Source of the DNA: DASXMR01 sp036495525
GTDB taxonomy: Bacteria; Actinomycetota; Actinomycetes; Streptosporangiales; Streptosporangiaceae
Assembly: GCA_036495525.1 (NCBI GenBank)
Contig: DASXMR010000050.1
Location: 1-64,000 of the forward strand
Length of the DNA stretch: 64,000 bases
Direction of reading: 5' to 3'
Each line of letters opens with the position of its first letter. Within the stretch, counting starts at the first letter, position 1. The notes beneath the pieces are model-generated. The model was not told the DNA's origin, ran no database searches, and worked only from the letters and a program-made list of their open reading frames with translations. Below are positions 1 through 8,889 of this stretch, piece after piece. A program made the translations under genes and the position numbers.

Positions 1-1
1 C

Positions 2-670
2 AGCGAGCTGCCGCTGGTGGGCGGCCACCCGGCTCTTGACCTGGTCAACACCGTCGAGCCACGGCTGCCGGCCGCCGGACGGCAGGAGCACCTGGCCGCG
101 CCAGCCGACCTGCTGGCCTGGGCCGAGCGGGCCGGCATGATCACCGGCGCCGAGGCCGAGTCGGTCGCGGCCGCCTGGGCAGCCGAGCCAGGCACCGCGG
201 TCAGCGCGCTGGCATCGGTGATCAGGATCCGCGAGGCGCTGGCCAGCACCCTGGACGCGATCCTGGCTTCCTGGCAGGCCGGCCCTGGCAGCCAGGACCG
301 GGGCGCTGACCAGGGCGGCGCCGCGCCGAGTCAGGCACTGGATTACCTCTCGCTGCGCTGGGGCGCCGCGATGGCCAGGTCACGCCTGGTGCCAGCAGGG
401 CGCGGGGCGCGGCTGGCGGTTGGCTCAGCGGCCGCCGAGCTGATCGCTGACCGCGCCGTCGCCGCGGCGGTCAGCCTGCTGTGCGAGACCGACCTCAGCC
501 GGCTGGGCATCTGCCCGCCCCGCCAGCACGGATGCGGCTGGCTGTTTCTGGACCGCAGCAAGAACGGCTCGCGCCGCTGGTGCGCGATGGACTGCTGCGG
601 CACTCACGCCAAGGCGAAGCGGCTCACCGAGCGACGGCGCACCGTACGCTCCCGGCGTAATGCCGAATAA
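2..670 (+). CDS. CGNR/ABATE-type transcriptional regulator, 5'-truncated by window edge
   Basis: The frame is open from the first bases (S-E-L-P-L-V-G-G-H-P-A-L-D-L-V-N-T). The LVGGxxALDLVNT segment is the usual N-terminus of the ABATE domain, so the true start is probably just outside the window; an internal GTG lies at 17. About 222 residues are visible. The C-terminus (about residues 170-215) is a CGNR-type zinc finger with CGWLFLDRSKNGSRRWC and a second Cys group. The family name motif C-G-N-R reads C-G-T-H here, although flanking AKAKR and the Cys residues are kept. Proteins of this family are putative DNA-binding regulators; the ligand is unknown. Family assignment is firm, function is not. 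Confidence 0.8.
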   Translation, partial: SELPLVGGHPALDLVNTVEPRLPAAGRQEHLAAPADLLAWAERAGMITGAEAESVAAAWAAEPGTAVSALASVIRIREALASTLDAILASWQAGPGSQDRGADQGGAAPSQALDYLSLRWGAAMARSRLVPAGRGARLAVGSAAAELIADRAVAAAVSLLCETDLSRLGICPPRQHGCGWLFLDRSKNGSRRWCAMDCCGTHAKAKRLTERRRTVRSRRNAE

Positions 671-859
671 AGGTAGCCACATTTAGCCGGTAGATGATCG
701 TTTCCTCCGGAGATCACCGCCGGCGCGCTGGTGGCTGGCCAGGGATCGCTGCCTGCGGACAGCTTCATCCTCCTTGGCGGGTGATGCGCCAGCGCGACCG
801 AGCGGGCAGCGTGGCTCGTGACGGCAACCATCAGCCGGTATCCGGGAGGAGCAAGACTC

Positions 860-1366
860 GTGGCAAAGCCGGAAGCTGTGTTCATTTACGTCGGTACTTA
901 CCGGGACGAGACACAGGCCCGCGATGACTATCAGGTAGTCAAGGAACTGCACTCAGCCGGAGCGGTGGGCACGTATGACGCCGCCGTGGTCACTAAGGAC
1001 GACGGCAAGGTGCACGTCAACAAAGACGAGCTGGCCACGCGCCACGGCGCCTGGGGCGGCGCGGCGGTAGGGGCGGCGATCGGCATCCTGTTCCCGCCGG
1101 CCGTCATCGGCACGGCGATTGCCGGCGCAGCCGTCGGCGGCGTCGGCGGCCACCTGTGGCGGGGCATGTCCCGCTCGGACGTCAAGGAACTCGGCGAGAT
1201 CATCGACGACGGCCAGGCCGCGCTCGTGGTCGTCGGCGAGAGCAAGCTCGAGCAGGCGCTCGACCGGGCATCCCTGAAGGCCGAGAAGAAGATCGCCAAG
1301 GAACTCGGCGTCAACCCCAAGGACATCGATCGGGCGGTGCTGGAAGCAGCCGGCCAGGCAAGGTAG
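860..1366 (+). CDS. DUF1269-family protein
   Basis: 168 residues. I chose the GTG at 860 because GGAGGAG lies 8-10 bases upstream; an in-frame upstream start at 818 has no such site. The N-terminal half has a short alpha/beta segment (FIYVGTYRDETQA). The centre (about residues 60-100) is a glycine/alanine-rich hydrophobic stretch (GGAAVGAAIGILFPPAVIG). The C-terminal half is soluble and charged, with LGEIIDDGQAALVVVGES. This is the DUF1269 layout, seen in many actinobacterial stress and dormancy neighbourhoods; the biochemical role is not known. A hairpin follows the stop, so the gene is probably monocistronic. Confidence 0.75.
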   Translation: MAKPEAVFIYVGTYRDETQARDDYQVVKELHSAGAVGTYDAAVVTKDDGKVHVNKDELATRHGAWGGAAVGAAIGILFPPAVIGTAIAGAAVGGVGGHLWRGMSRSDVKELGEIIDDGQAALVVVGESKLEQALDRASLKAEKKIAKELGVNPKDIDRAVLEAAGQAR

Positions 1367-1387
1367 CCGCCTGGCCGGGCATCGTCA

Positions 1388-1409
1388 GGCGCCATCAGGC
1401 GATGGCGCC
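1388..1409 (+). terminator. Hairpin terminator after the DUF1269 gene
   Basis: Perfect 9-bp inverted repeat GGCGCCATC / GATGGCGCC around the loop AGGC, 21 bases past the stop. There is no T-tract, which is usual for actinobacterial terminators. Confidence 0.6.
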
Positions 1410-1455
1410 GGGACCGGCGGCCAGCGCGCCCTGCTGCCTCGGTCAGGTCAGCCCA

Positions 1456-1485
1456 GATCACCAGGATCAGGTGAAGGCCGCTCAC
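1456..1485 (+). promoter_or_regulatory. 30-bp upstream motif, copy 1
   Basis: GATCACCAGGATC starts here, followed by AGGTGA and ending in GCTCAC. It aligns without gaps to copies at 12745-12774 (+) and 6896-6925 (-). It lies about 170 bp upstream of the F420:NADP-reductase-like gene and in the same orientation. Probably an operator or promoter element; the binding factor is unknown. Confidence 0.55.
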
Positions 1486-1624
1486 CGGGGCAGCCGTTAC
1501 TTTCGGCGTACTGGAGACACCCAGCTAGCAGGGGCCGCCTCCAGGAGCAGGACCGTGCCGAGACGCACGGCCCCGTATTGCCCTGGGCGCGGCCGGCGCT
1601 CGTGCGCAATCCGCGTGATAGAAA

Positions 1625-2290
1625 ATGGTGACGATAGTGGCTATTTCGGACAGCACGGTTGCGATCATCGGCGCCGGCAACATCGGCAGCAGGCTGGCCT
1701 CGAACTTCGCCGCCAGCGGCGCTGACTTTCTGCTGGCCAGCCGCGACCAGGAGGCCGCCGGCCAGCTCGCCTCGAGCCTCGACGGCCACGCCGAGGTCGT
1801 CAGCGTCAGCGACGCGATCGACCGGGCTGACGTGCTCGTGTTCGCCGTCTGGCTCGACTCCTTCAAGGAACTCATCGCCCAGTACGGCGACCGGCTGGCC
1901 GGCAAGGTGATCGTTGACCCTACTAATCCGGTGGGACCCGACGGCTCCGGCGGCTATCACAAGGTCATCGCAGCCGACCAGTCCTCGGGCCAGATCCTCG
2001 CCGGGCTGCTGCCAGCCGGAGCGCGCCTGGTCAAGGCCTTCGGGACGCTGACGGCTGACTCGCTGGCGGCGGCAGCGCGGCGGGCGCCGGACCGCGCGGT
2101 GGAGTTCTACGCCGCTGATGACGACGCCGCCGGCGACCTGGTCGCCGAGCTGATCCGCGTCGACGGCTTCGAGCCGGTCCTGGTGGGCGGACTTGACCAG
2201 TCCGTCCGCATCGAGATGGGCGGAGACCTGCACGAAGCCGGCGGACTCGGCCGGGTCGTCGGCAGGTCGGAAGCACTGGCCGCGATCTGA
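1625..2290 (+). CDS. NADPH-dependent F420 reductase-like oxidoreductase
   Basis: 221 residues. The Rossmann motif VAIIGAGNIGSRLA (about residues 12-25) starts an NAD(P)-binding fold. VFAVWLDSFKELI and VIVDPTNPVG follow, as in the F420:NADP oxidoreductase (NADP_oxidoredct, F420-binding) family, and the C-terminal half has LVKAFGTLTADSL. Family members move hydride between NADP(H) and F420 or other acceptors; the actual acceptor here cannot be read. The ATG at 1625 has no clear ribosome binding site. A copy of the 30-bp repeated motif lies upstream and a hairpin follows the stop. Confidence 0.75.
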   Translation: MVTIVAISDSTVAIIGAGNIGSRLASNFAASGADFLLASRDQEAAGQLASSLDGHAEVVSVSDAIDRADVLVFAVWLDSFKELIAQYGDRLAGKVIVDPTNPVGPDGSGGYHKVIAADQSSGQILAGLLPAGARLVKAFGTLTADSLAAAARRAPDRAVEFYAADDDAAGDLVAELIRVDGFEPVLVGGLDQSVRIEMGGDLHEAGGLGRVVGRSEALAAI

Positions 2291-2292
2291 GC

Positions 2293-2311
2293 AGCCAGCT
2301 ACCAGCTGGCT
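2293..2311. terminator. Bidirectional hairpin between convergent genes
   Basis: Perfect 8-bp inverted repeat AGCCAGCT-ACC-AGCTGGCT between the stop at 2290 (+) and the stop of the UvrA paralogue at 2325 (-). It can serve both transcripts. Confidence 0.55.
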
Positions 2312-2324
2312 CCGCCGGCGCCGG

Positions 2325-4841
2325 CTACCGGCTGGCCCCGTCGGCAAGCCCAAGGAACTCAGCGAGCCAGGGCCCGGTCACGCTCTCCGCGGACTTGGTG
2401 ACTTCGGCCGGCGTCCCGGTCGCGAGAATGCGGCCGCCTTCTGGACCGCCGCCGGGGCCGAGGTCGATGAGCTCGTCGGCGGCTGCCAGCAGGTCCAGGT
2501 CGTGGTCGATGACGATGATCGTGGCCCCGGCCGCGAGCAGCCGGTCGAAGACCGACACCAGCGTCGCGACGTCGAGCGGGTGCAGGCCGGTCGACGGCTC
2601 GTCGAAGATGTACAGCGCGTCGCGCTGGCTGCGGCGCAGCCGGGTCGCGATGCGCAGCCGCTGCGACTCGCCGCCGGAAAGCGACGGCGTGGGCTCGCCA
2701 AGCCGCAGGTAGCCGAGTCCCACGTCACTGACCGGACGCAGCGCGGCGGCGATGGCTCGCTGGTCAGCCAACCTGTCAATGGCCTCGTCCACGCTGAGCG
2801 CGAGCACATCGGCGACCGTCAGCCCGTCGACCTGGACGACGAGCGTGTCGTCGTTGAAGCGGGCGCCGTGGCAGGTGGGACACGGCACGGCGATGTCGGG
2901 CAGGTACTGCACGTCGAGGTCGACGTGGCCGATCCCGAGGCAAGTGGGGCACTGGCCGGCCCTGGTGTTGAACGAGAAATGCCCCGGCTTCCAGCGTCGT
3001 CGCCTGGCATACGCCGACGCGGCGAAAAGTCCGCGGATCTCGTCGAACGCCCCGCAGTAGGTGGCCGGAGTCGACCGGGCGTTCTGCCCGATCGGCGAGG
3101 CGTCGATCTGCACAAGCTGGCGGATGCCGCGCAGGTCAAGGCGGCGTACGTGGCCGGGCAGCGGCGACCCGCTCAGCCGGGCCCGCGCGGCCGGCATGAG
3201 GCTGTCGAGGACCAGCGCGGTCTTCCCGGCGCCGGACGGGCCGGCCACCGCGGTCAGCTGGTTCACCGGGAAGGCCGCGGTGAGGTCGTGCAGGTTGTAC
3301 AGGTCGGCGATCTCGATGGTGATGCGGCCGTCGCCGCCAGCCGGCCGGGCCCTGCCGGGTGAGGTGGCCAGCCCCCCGCCGAGGAACGGCCCGATGATCG
3401 AGTGCGAGTCGGCCTGAAGGTCAGCAGCGGTGCCCTGGGCGATCACCGTCCCGCCGCGCGCGCCGGCGCCGGGGCCAAGCTCGATGACCCAGTCAGCTGA
3501 CTGGATCAGGTCGCGCTCGTGCTCGACCACGACCACGGTGTTGCCGTTCCTCGCCAGCGCGGCGATGGTCGCGCGCAGCCCGGTCACGTTGCTGGGATGC
3601 AGCCCGACCGACGGCTCGTCCAGCACGTACAGCATGCCGGTGGTGCTGGCGCGCACCGTTGAGGTGAGCTCGATCCGCTGCCGCTCACCGGTCGACAGGG
3701 ACGCGCCGGGCCGGTCCAGGGTGAGGTAACCGAGGCCGACATCGAGCAGCGGCTCGATGGCGCCTGCCAGCTCGGCGAGCAGCCCGGTGGTCAGCCGGCG
3801 CAGCTCGGCTGGCAGCCTGCCGGCCAGGCCCGCCGTGAACTCGCGCAGCTCGCCCACGCCGAGCGCGCTGATCTCGGCGAGGTTGCGGCCGCCGAGCTGC
3901 GAGGTCAGCGCCTCCGGCCGCAGCCGGGTGCCGTGACACACCGAGCAGGTGCGCGTGATGACGAAGCGCTGAGCGAGCCGGCGGGTCCGCTCGTTGTCGC
4001 TGCGCAGCGAGCGCTCCACCGCGGCGACGGCGTTGTCATAGCTGACCGAGAGCTGTACGGTCCGCCGCGGCTGGCCCGCGTGCAGCGTTACCTGCTGGCG
4101 CACGGCCGGGCCGTGCAGCACGATGTCTCGCTCGGCGGCGGTCAGCGCCTGGTACGGCACGTCGAGCCGCACGCCAAGCTCGCCGGCCGCGTACATGGAC
4201 AGTCGCCGGCCGCCGCTGTTCCACGGCAGCACCGCGCCGTCCTCGATCGTCCTGGCCGGATCGGGGACCAGCGTGCTCGGGTCGACCTCGGACCGCACGC
4301 CCAGCCCGTGGCAGGCCGGGCAGGCGCCGTAGGAGTTGAACGCGAACGACTCCGCGCTCGGATGCTCGAACCGCGCGCCGCACACCGGGCAGGTGATCAC
4401 CTCGGCCTGCGTGGACACCGACGGCGGGACGAGGTGCCCGTTCGGGCACAGGTGCGAGCCCAGCCGCGACATCATCAGCCGCAGCACGTTCAGCACCTCG
4501 GACATGGTCCCTACCGTGCTGCGCGGCCCCGGCACCGGCGGGCGCTGCCGCAGCGCGAGGGCGGGCGGCAGGTGATCGATCCGGTCCACGTCAGGCCGCT
4601 GCGCCTGGCTCAGCCGGCGCCGGCTGTAGGTGCTCAGGGCCTGCAGGAACCGCTGCATGCCCTCTGCGTACAGCGTGCCGATGGCCAGCGACGTCTTGCC
4701 CGAGCCGGAGACCCCGACCACCGCGATCGTCCGCCACAGCGGCACGTCGACGTCAACGTCCCGCAGGTTGTTGTGCCGGGCACCGCGCACGCCGATCGCC
4801 GTCGGGAGCGTGCCAGGCACGCGTAGATCACCGCCCGCCAT
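2325..4841 (-). CDS. UvrA-type excinuclease ATPase (UvrA paralogue)
   Basis: 838 residues, from the ATG at 4841, which follows GGAGGAGG by 5 bases. It has the complete UvrA plan: first Walker A GVSGSGKT (about residue 43), a zinc-binding segment with CPNGH and CPVC, then CPACHGLG and CSVCHGTRL, the first ABC signature LSTGERQRIEL, a second Walker A GPSGAGKT, CPTCLGIG with CPTCHGARF, and the second signature LSGGESQRLRIA near residue 770. It is shorter than housekeeping UvrA (about 950 residues) and no uvrB or uvrC is nearby. It therefore fits the UvrA2 class, linked in actinobacteria to DNA damage tolerance or drug resistance. That role is inferred. Confidence 0.88.
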   Translation of the reverse strand: MAGGDLRVPGTLPTAIGVRGARHNNLRDVDVDVPLWRTIAVVGVSGSGKTSLAIGTLYAEGMQRFLQALSTYSRRRLSQAQRPDVDRIDHLPPALALRQRPPVPGPRSTVGTMSEVLNVLRLMMSRLGSHLCPNGHLVPPSVSTQAEVITCPVCGARFEHPSAESFAFNSYGACPACHGLGVRSEVDPSTLVPDPARTIEDGAVLPWNSGGRRLSMYAAGELGVRLDVPYQALTAAERDIVLHGPAVRQQVTLHAGQPRRTVQLSVSYDNAVAAVERSLRSDNERTRRLAQRFVITRTCSVCHGTRLRPEALTSQLGGRNLAEISALGVGELREFTAGLAGRLPAELRRLTTGLLAELAGAIEPLLDVGLGYLTLDRPGASLSTGERQRIELTSTVRASTTGMLYVLDEPSVGLHPSNVTGLRATIAALARNGNTVVVVEHERDLIQSADWVIELGPGAGARGGTVIAQGTAADLQADSHSIIGPFLGGGLATSPGRARPAGGDGRITIEIADLYNLHDLTAAFPVNQLTAVAGPSGAGKTALVLDSLMPAARARLSGSPLPGHVRRLDLRGIRQLVQIDASPIGQNARSTPATYCGAFDEIRGLFAASAYARRRRWKPGHFSFNTRAGQCPTCLGIGHVDLDVQYLPDIAVPCPTCHGARFNDDTLVVQVDGLTVADVLALSVDEAIDRLADQRAIAAALRPVSDVGLGYLRLGEPTPSLSGGESQRLRIATRLRRSQRDALYIFDEPSTGLHPLDVATLVSVFDRLLAAGATIIVIDHDLDLLAAADELIDLGPGGGPEGGRILATGTPAEVTKSAESVTGPWLAEFLGLADGASR

Positions 4842-4933
4842 GCATGCCTCCTCCCGGCTGCCGCGGTGACGTTCTGCAGGGAGCATGCCCGTCGCTGGCG
4901 GGCGGCACCCGCCTGCTGGCACTCAAGTCAGTC

Positions 4934-4964
4934 GGCGCCAGGGCCGGGATCCGGCCCTGGCGCC
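4934..4964 (-). terminator. Strong GC-rich hairpin after the metallo-beta-lactamase gene
   Basis: Perfect 14-bp arms GGCGCCAGGGCCGG / CCGGCCCTGGCGCC with the 3-base loop GAT, 11 bases past the stop codon at 4975. It separates this transcript from the uvrA-like gene that follows on the same strand. Confidence 0.75.
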
Positions 4965-4974
4965 AGCCGTGTGG

Positions 4975-5955
4975 TCAGGGGTGGACCGGCCCGCTCGGCC
5001 CGCTGTCAAGCCGTAGTGACTGCATGATCTGGAAAGTGGTGGTGTAGGTGAACTCCTCGACGTCCGCGGCCGCCAGCACGCCGGTGTACTTCTTGACGAC
5101 GGGTGCGGCGGCCCGCTCGGTGACGGTGTCGAGGTGCCCCTTGACCCCGGCCCAGAAGTTCTCGCCGTAGTGCATGTAGTAGGGCACCGGGTTGACCGAT
5201 TCCAGCGCCTCCCGAGCGCTGGCCTCGATGTCAGCGATGTACTGCTGGTGCAGCGCGACGTCCTCGCGGGTGGCGAGCCGGCCGAGGTGCCCGCAGATGA
5301 AGTGTGTCCACGGGTAGTCAAGGGCGATGGCCGGTGCGGCCATGTAACCGGGCACGTCCTCACTGAGGTTGACGTTGTAGATCGGCACCCAGCCGGCGTT
5401 GACCACGTCGATGAACATCAGCGTGTCGTGACCGGGGAAGTGGATGTAGATATTGTCCGGCGAGTGATTGGAGCCTTGCCAGGCCAGTTCGACACGCTCG
5501 CCGCCCAGCTCAAGGGTGTAGCGGTCAGCGAAGGTCACGTCCGGGACCGGGCGGGCCTGGTCGCCGTCGCGAAGCAGCAGCCGGCGTGTTTCCTCGTGCC
5601 CGATCCGGACCACATCCCCGTCGAACAGCGACGCCGCGCCGCCGTGGTCGGCGTGGTGATGCGAATAGACGAAGTGCGTGACGGTGTTGGGCACGCCGCT
5701 GGCGGTGGCGATCTCGTCCACGGCCCGGCGCAGGTTGCCGCCGATCGACGGCGGCGCGTCGAACAGCGCGACGCCGTCGGCGGTGGCCAGAAAGGCCGCC
5801 TGGTAGACCCCGTCGGTCACGTAATACAGATTGCGCTCCACCTGCCCGACGTAGTAGCCATGGTCGTTCAGGGCAGGGCCAAGCGCGGAACGCGGGATCG
5901 GCGCGTACTCGGGCAGAGATTCGGTGCCGTCGGTACCGGCAGCTGGTGAAGTCAC
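4975..5955 (-). CDS. Metallo-beta-lactamase-fold hydrolase
   Basis: 326 residues. I start it at the GTG at 5955 (VTSPAAGTDG), preceded by GGGAG; the longer open frame upstream looks non-coding. The metal-binding signature is SHHHADHGG (about residue 110), the HxHxDH motif, with further ligands likely in SNHSPDNIYI and HFICGHLG. The fold binds two metal ions and hydrolyses esters, amides or thioesters; the substrate is unknown. A perfect hairpin ends the transcript. The SDR gene upstream on the same strand starts about 110 bp before it. Confidence 0.82.
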   Translation of the reverse strand: MTSPAAGTDGTESLPEYAPIPRSALGPALNDHGYYVGQVERNLYYVTDGVYQAAFLATADGVALFDAPPSIGGNLRRAVDEIATASGVPNTVTHFVYSHHHADHGGAASLFDGDVVRIGHEETRRLLLRDGDQARPVPDVTFADRYTLELGGERVELAWQGSNHSPDNIYIHFPGHDTLMFIDVVNAGWVPIYNVNLSEDVPGYMAAPAIALDYPWTHFICGHLGRLATREDVALHQQYIADIEASAREALESVNPVPYYMHYGENFWAGVKGHLDTVTERAAAPVVKKYTGVLAAADVEEFTYTTTFQIMQSLRLDSGPSGPVHP

Positions 5956-6065
5956 GTCATCTCCCTGGAATCTCGGGCACGTCCGCTGGCGGCGTGCCGC
6001 GGTTCGCGGACTGGTTCCAGGCTGGCCGCGCGCCAGGTGAGCAGCCCTCGCCGGAAGATGGTGAT

Positions 6066-6755
6066 TCAGCCGCCCAGCGCGCCGTAGGCCGGCACTATCG
6101 CGCCGCTGACCGGCGCCGCGGCGTCGCTGACCAGGAAGGCGATCACCCTGGCGACGGATGCCGGCGAGGCTGCACGGGCCATCATCTCGGCCGGGAACGC
6201 CGCGCGGTTCAGCTCGGTGTCGAGTAGCTGCGGGGCGACCGCGTTCACCCGGATGCCGTGCTGGCGCAGCTCGACGTCGAGGACACGGGTCAGCTGGGCC
6301 AGAGCGGCCTTGCTGATGCTGTACGCGGCCATGCCAGCTGACGGCTCGATCCCCGGCCGGGCGGTGGTATGCACGATCGCGCCGCGGCCGCGCTCGGTCA
6401 TCTGCGGCGCCACGGCCTGGCTCAGCCACAGCGCGGGCGCCAGGTTGACGCCGACCATGAGCTCGAGTTCCTCGGCGGTGGTGGCCAGTGCATCTCCAGG
6501 GCTGAACGCGCCGATCGTGTTCACCAGCACCTCAGCCGGCCCGATCTCGGCAGCCAGCCGGCCGGCCAGCTTCTCCGCTTCGGCCCGGCTGGTGGCGTCG
6601 GCCACCTCCCGCCTGATGCCGGCGCTCAGGCCGGCCAGGGCATCCTGGTTCCGGTCGACCGCCACGACCGTCAGGCCGTCGTCGGCCAGGATCTCGGCCG
6701 TTGCCCGGCCGAGCGCCCCGCCGGCGCCGGCCACGATTGCCACGCCTGTGCTCAT
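6066..6755 (-). CDS. Short-chain dehydrogenase/reductase
   Basis: 229 residues from the ATG at 6755, with AGGAGG 8 bases upstream. It has the nucleotide-binding motif AGAGGALGRATAE (about residues 8-20), VNTIGAFSPG in place of the classic NNAG, and the active-site Tyr/Lys in YSISKAAL. The chain ends in GAIVPAYGALGG. It is a typical NAD(P)-dependent oxidoreductase; the substrate is unknown. A copy of the 30-bp motif found before two other oxidoreductase genes lies about 140-170 bp upstream in the same orientation. Confidence 0.85.
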   Translation of the reverse strand: MSTGVAIVAGAGGALGRATAEILADDGLTVVAVDRNQDALAGLSAGIRREVADATSRAEAEKLAGRLAAEIGPAEVLVNTIGAFSPGDALATTAEELELMVGVNLAPALWLSQAVAPQMTERGRGAIVHTTARPGIEPSAGMAAYSISKAALAQLTRVLDVELRQHGIRVNAVAPQLLDTELNRAAFPAEMMARAASPASVARVIAFLVSDAAAPVSGAIVPAYGALGG

Positions 6756-6895
6756 GACACCCGCCTCCTCAGCGCGCCGGCTGCGTTCCCGGCGAAGCCA
6801 GCTGGCACCATGCAGTGGCCAGCTGCCTATCCCCCGGCGTTCGCTGCCAGGATCATGCGGGCTCCGGCGCAGTTCCAACGTTCCTACCGGCCAGG

Positions 6896-6925
6896 TGAGC
6901 GGTCACCGCCGGATCCTGGTGATCT
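6896..6925 (-). promoter_or_regulatory. 30-bp upstream motif, copy 3
   Basis: On the minus strand it reads GATCACCAGGATCCGG, then a gap, and ends in CCGCTCAC. It aligns without gaps to copies 1 and 2 and points toward the SDR gene that starts at 6755. It lies just downstream of the LUD gene stop. Confidence 0.5.
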
Positions 6926-6943
6926 CGCCGGCGGGGCCGCGGG

Positions 6944-7600
6944 TCAGAAGCCGAGGCGTTCGGAGACGATGATCGCCGAGATGCGGCCGGGCGCTACCAC
7001 CCTGCGAATGATGAGGATGTTGTTCACCCCGCTCGGCACCCCGTACGTCTGCCGTGCGCGGGCATCCTCGAGCGGAAAGCAGTACTCGTATATCCGCCGC
7101 ATCCCGGCCGTGACGTCGGTGACGATCTTCTGCCCGCCGATGACGAGGATCACCTGCCCCGCTCCGGAAGCCAGCGGTCCCAGCTGGCTGCCGCTGGCCG
7201 ACGCGATGAGCAGCGAGCCGTCCTCGGTCAGCGCGTGCACGCTGCCGACGACGTAGTCAGGCGAGGCCGCCAGCGCACGCATCTCACGCTGCTGCATTTC
7301 CCGGTCCATCTGCCACAGCCGTGGCCTGAGCGCCTGGTAGCGGCCCGACTTCTCGATGTCGGCGGCGACTCCGATGGCCTCCAGCGTCCGCGAGGTGTTG
7401 TTGTAGACCTCGGCGCCGTCGACGAGCAGCCCGCTCACCAGCTGCCTTGCCTCGGCGCCCGTCCCGGCGATGAACGCCCGGACGCCATTGCGCTCCAGCG
7501 CCGCTGCCGCGGCGCTGATCCGCTCAGCGGAAGCCAGCTCGCCGAACTCGGCGCGCGCGGCGCTGTCCGGGCCGCTGGCGACCGGCGTTGCGTCAGTCAC
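6944..7600 (-). CDS. LUD-domain protein (LutC/YkgG-like)
   Basis: 218 residues from a GTG at 7600. LUD features are EVYNNTSRTLEAIG, GSVHALTEDGSLL, ASGSQLGPLASGAGQVILVIGGQKIV and EDARARQTYGVPSGVNNILI. The family includes LutC of the lactate utilisation LutABC complex, but many single-gene LUD proteins have no known substrate. The start overlaps the stop of the flavoprotein gene by 8 bases (GTGACTGA), so the two are probably translationally coupled. A later D-lactate dehydrogenase gene (27844-30825) makes a lactate link possible but not proven. Confidence 0.82.
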   Translation of the reverse strand: MTDATPVASGPDSAARAEFGELASAERISAAAAALERNGVRAFIAGTGAEARQLVSGLLVDGAEVYNNTSRTLEAIGVAADIEKSGRYQALRPRLWQMDREMQQREMRALAASPDYVVGSVHALTEDGSLLIASASGSQLGPLASGAGQVILVIGGQKIVTDVTAGMRRIYEYCFPLEDARARQTYGVPSGVNNILIIRRVVAPGRISAIIVSERLGF

Positions 7601-8876
7601 CGTTGACCTCCGCTAGCCGGCTGTGCACCAGCGCGACAGCCATCGATCCCTCCCCGATCGCCGCGGCGCACCGCTTGACCGACCCGCAGCGGACGTCACC
7701 GGCGGCAAAGACGCCAGGCGCGCTGGTTTCCAGCGGCAGTGGCTCGCGGTGCAGCGGCCACGGCCCGTCCGGGCCGCCGCCGGCGGCATCTCTGCCGGTC
7801 ACGACGTATCCGGCATCGTTCACGCCCAGCCGCAGGCCGGCCGTGCCGTCGGTTCGCGGCGTCCCCCCGATGCAGATGAACAGCGCGCTGGCGCGCAGAC
7901 GCACCGGCTGCGGCTGGTCCGCCACCCGGACGGTGACCGCTGTCAGGAAATCACCTGCCTCAAGCCCGGCCACCTGCGAGTTCACCAGGACGTCAACATT
8001 GGGCAGGTCACCGAGCCGGTCGATGAGGTACTGCGACATGGACGCGCCCAGGTCAGGCCCGCGTACCAGCAGCGTGACCTTCCTCGCGTAACGGGAGAAG
8101 CGGACGACCGCCTGGCCGGCCGAGTTACCGCCGCCGACCACCACGACGTCGGAGCCGGTGCACGCGAGCGCCTCGCTCGGGCCGGCGCCGTAGTAGACAC
8201 CAGCGCCGAGCAGGTCGTCGATGCCGGGCACGTCCAGCCGGCGCCACTCCACCCCGCTCGCGATGAGCAGCGCGCGGCCGCGTATCAGCGTCCCGTCCGA
8301 CAGTCCGGCGACATATCCAGGCCCATCGGGGCGGACGCTGGTCAGCGGCCGGGCCAGCAGCAGCTCGGTGCCGAAGCGGCGGGCCTGGACGACCGCCCTG
8401 GTCGCCAGCTCGCTGCCGCTGATGCCGCTCGGGAAGCCGAGGTAGTTCTCGATCATCGAGGTGGTGCCCGCCTGCCCGCCGGGCGCTACCGCCTCGATCA
8501 CGACCGTCCGCAGGCCCTCCGAGGCGGCGTTGACGGCCGCCGCGAGGCCGGCTGGCCCGGCCCCGATGATCACGAGGTCGTACTCGGACCTGGCGGGCGG
8601 CGCGAGCAGGCCAAGACCGGCGGCGACCTGCTCGACCGTGGCTGGCGCGAGCCGCGATCCGTCCGGCAGGATGCACACCGGCAGCTGGGACGCGCCCACG
8701 TCCGCGGTGCCCAGGGCGTCCCGCACTGCGGCTGGCTGGTCGGTGCTGACCCACTCGAACGGAAAGTGGTTGCGGGTCAGGAAGTCACGAATCGCGTAGG
8801 CATTGCGGGATGCGGGCGCGCCTATCAGCGTGAGCAGCGCCGTGGCCGGCCGCGCGTCGTAGTCGAACATGGACAT
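7593..8876 (-). CDS. Thioredoxin-reductase-like FAD oxidoreductase lacking the CxxC redox centre
   Basis: 427 residues from the ATG at 8876. Residues 1-75 look like a thioredoxin/glutaredoxin-type domain (LLTLIGAPASRNAYAIRDFL) whose usual active-site CxxC is also absent. Then come the FAD motif IIGAGPAGLAAAVNAASEG (about residues 97-115), the NAD(P) motif VVVVGGGNSAGQAV, and FAAGDVRCGSVKR near the C-terminus. Where thioredoxin reductases have CATC, this protein has YYGAGPSEALAC, so a standard dithiol relay is unlikely. It may pass electrons elsewhere. The gene is followed, with an 8-base overlap, by the LUD gene; the AlkA-type gene is 13 bp upstream. Confidence 0.83.
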   Translation of the reverse strand: MSMFDYDARPATALLTLIGAPASRNAYAIRDFLTRNHFPFEWVSTDQPAAVRDALGTADVGASQLPVCILPDGSRLAPATVEQVAAGLGLLAPPARSEYDLVIIGAGPAGLAAAVNAASEGLRTVVIEAVAPGGQAGTTSMIENYLGFPSGISGSELATRAVVQARRFGTELLLARPLTSVRPDGPGYVAGLSDGTLIRGRALLIASGVEWRRLDVPGIDDLLGAGVYYGAGPSEALACTGSDVVVVGGGNSAGQAVVRFSRYARKVTLLVRGPDLGASMSQYLIDRLGDLPNVDVLVNSQVAGLEAGDFLTAVTVRVADQPQPVRLRASALFICIGGTPRTDGTAGLRLGVNDAGYVVTGRDAAGGGPDGPWPLHREPLPLETSAPGVFAAGDVRCGSVKRCAAAIGEGSMAVALVHSRLAEVNGD

Positions 8877-8889
8877 GATTCCGCCCGTC

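Noticed and set aside
817..841. SigB-like promoter (CGGTAT) before the DUF1269 gene
   Set aside because: No GNNT at the right distance, and the -10 would be only about 20 bp from the start codon.
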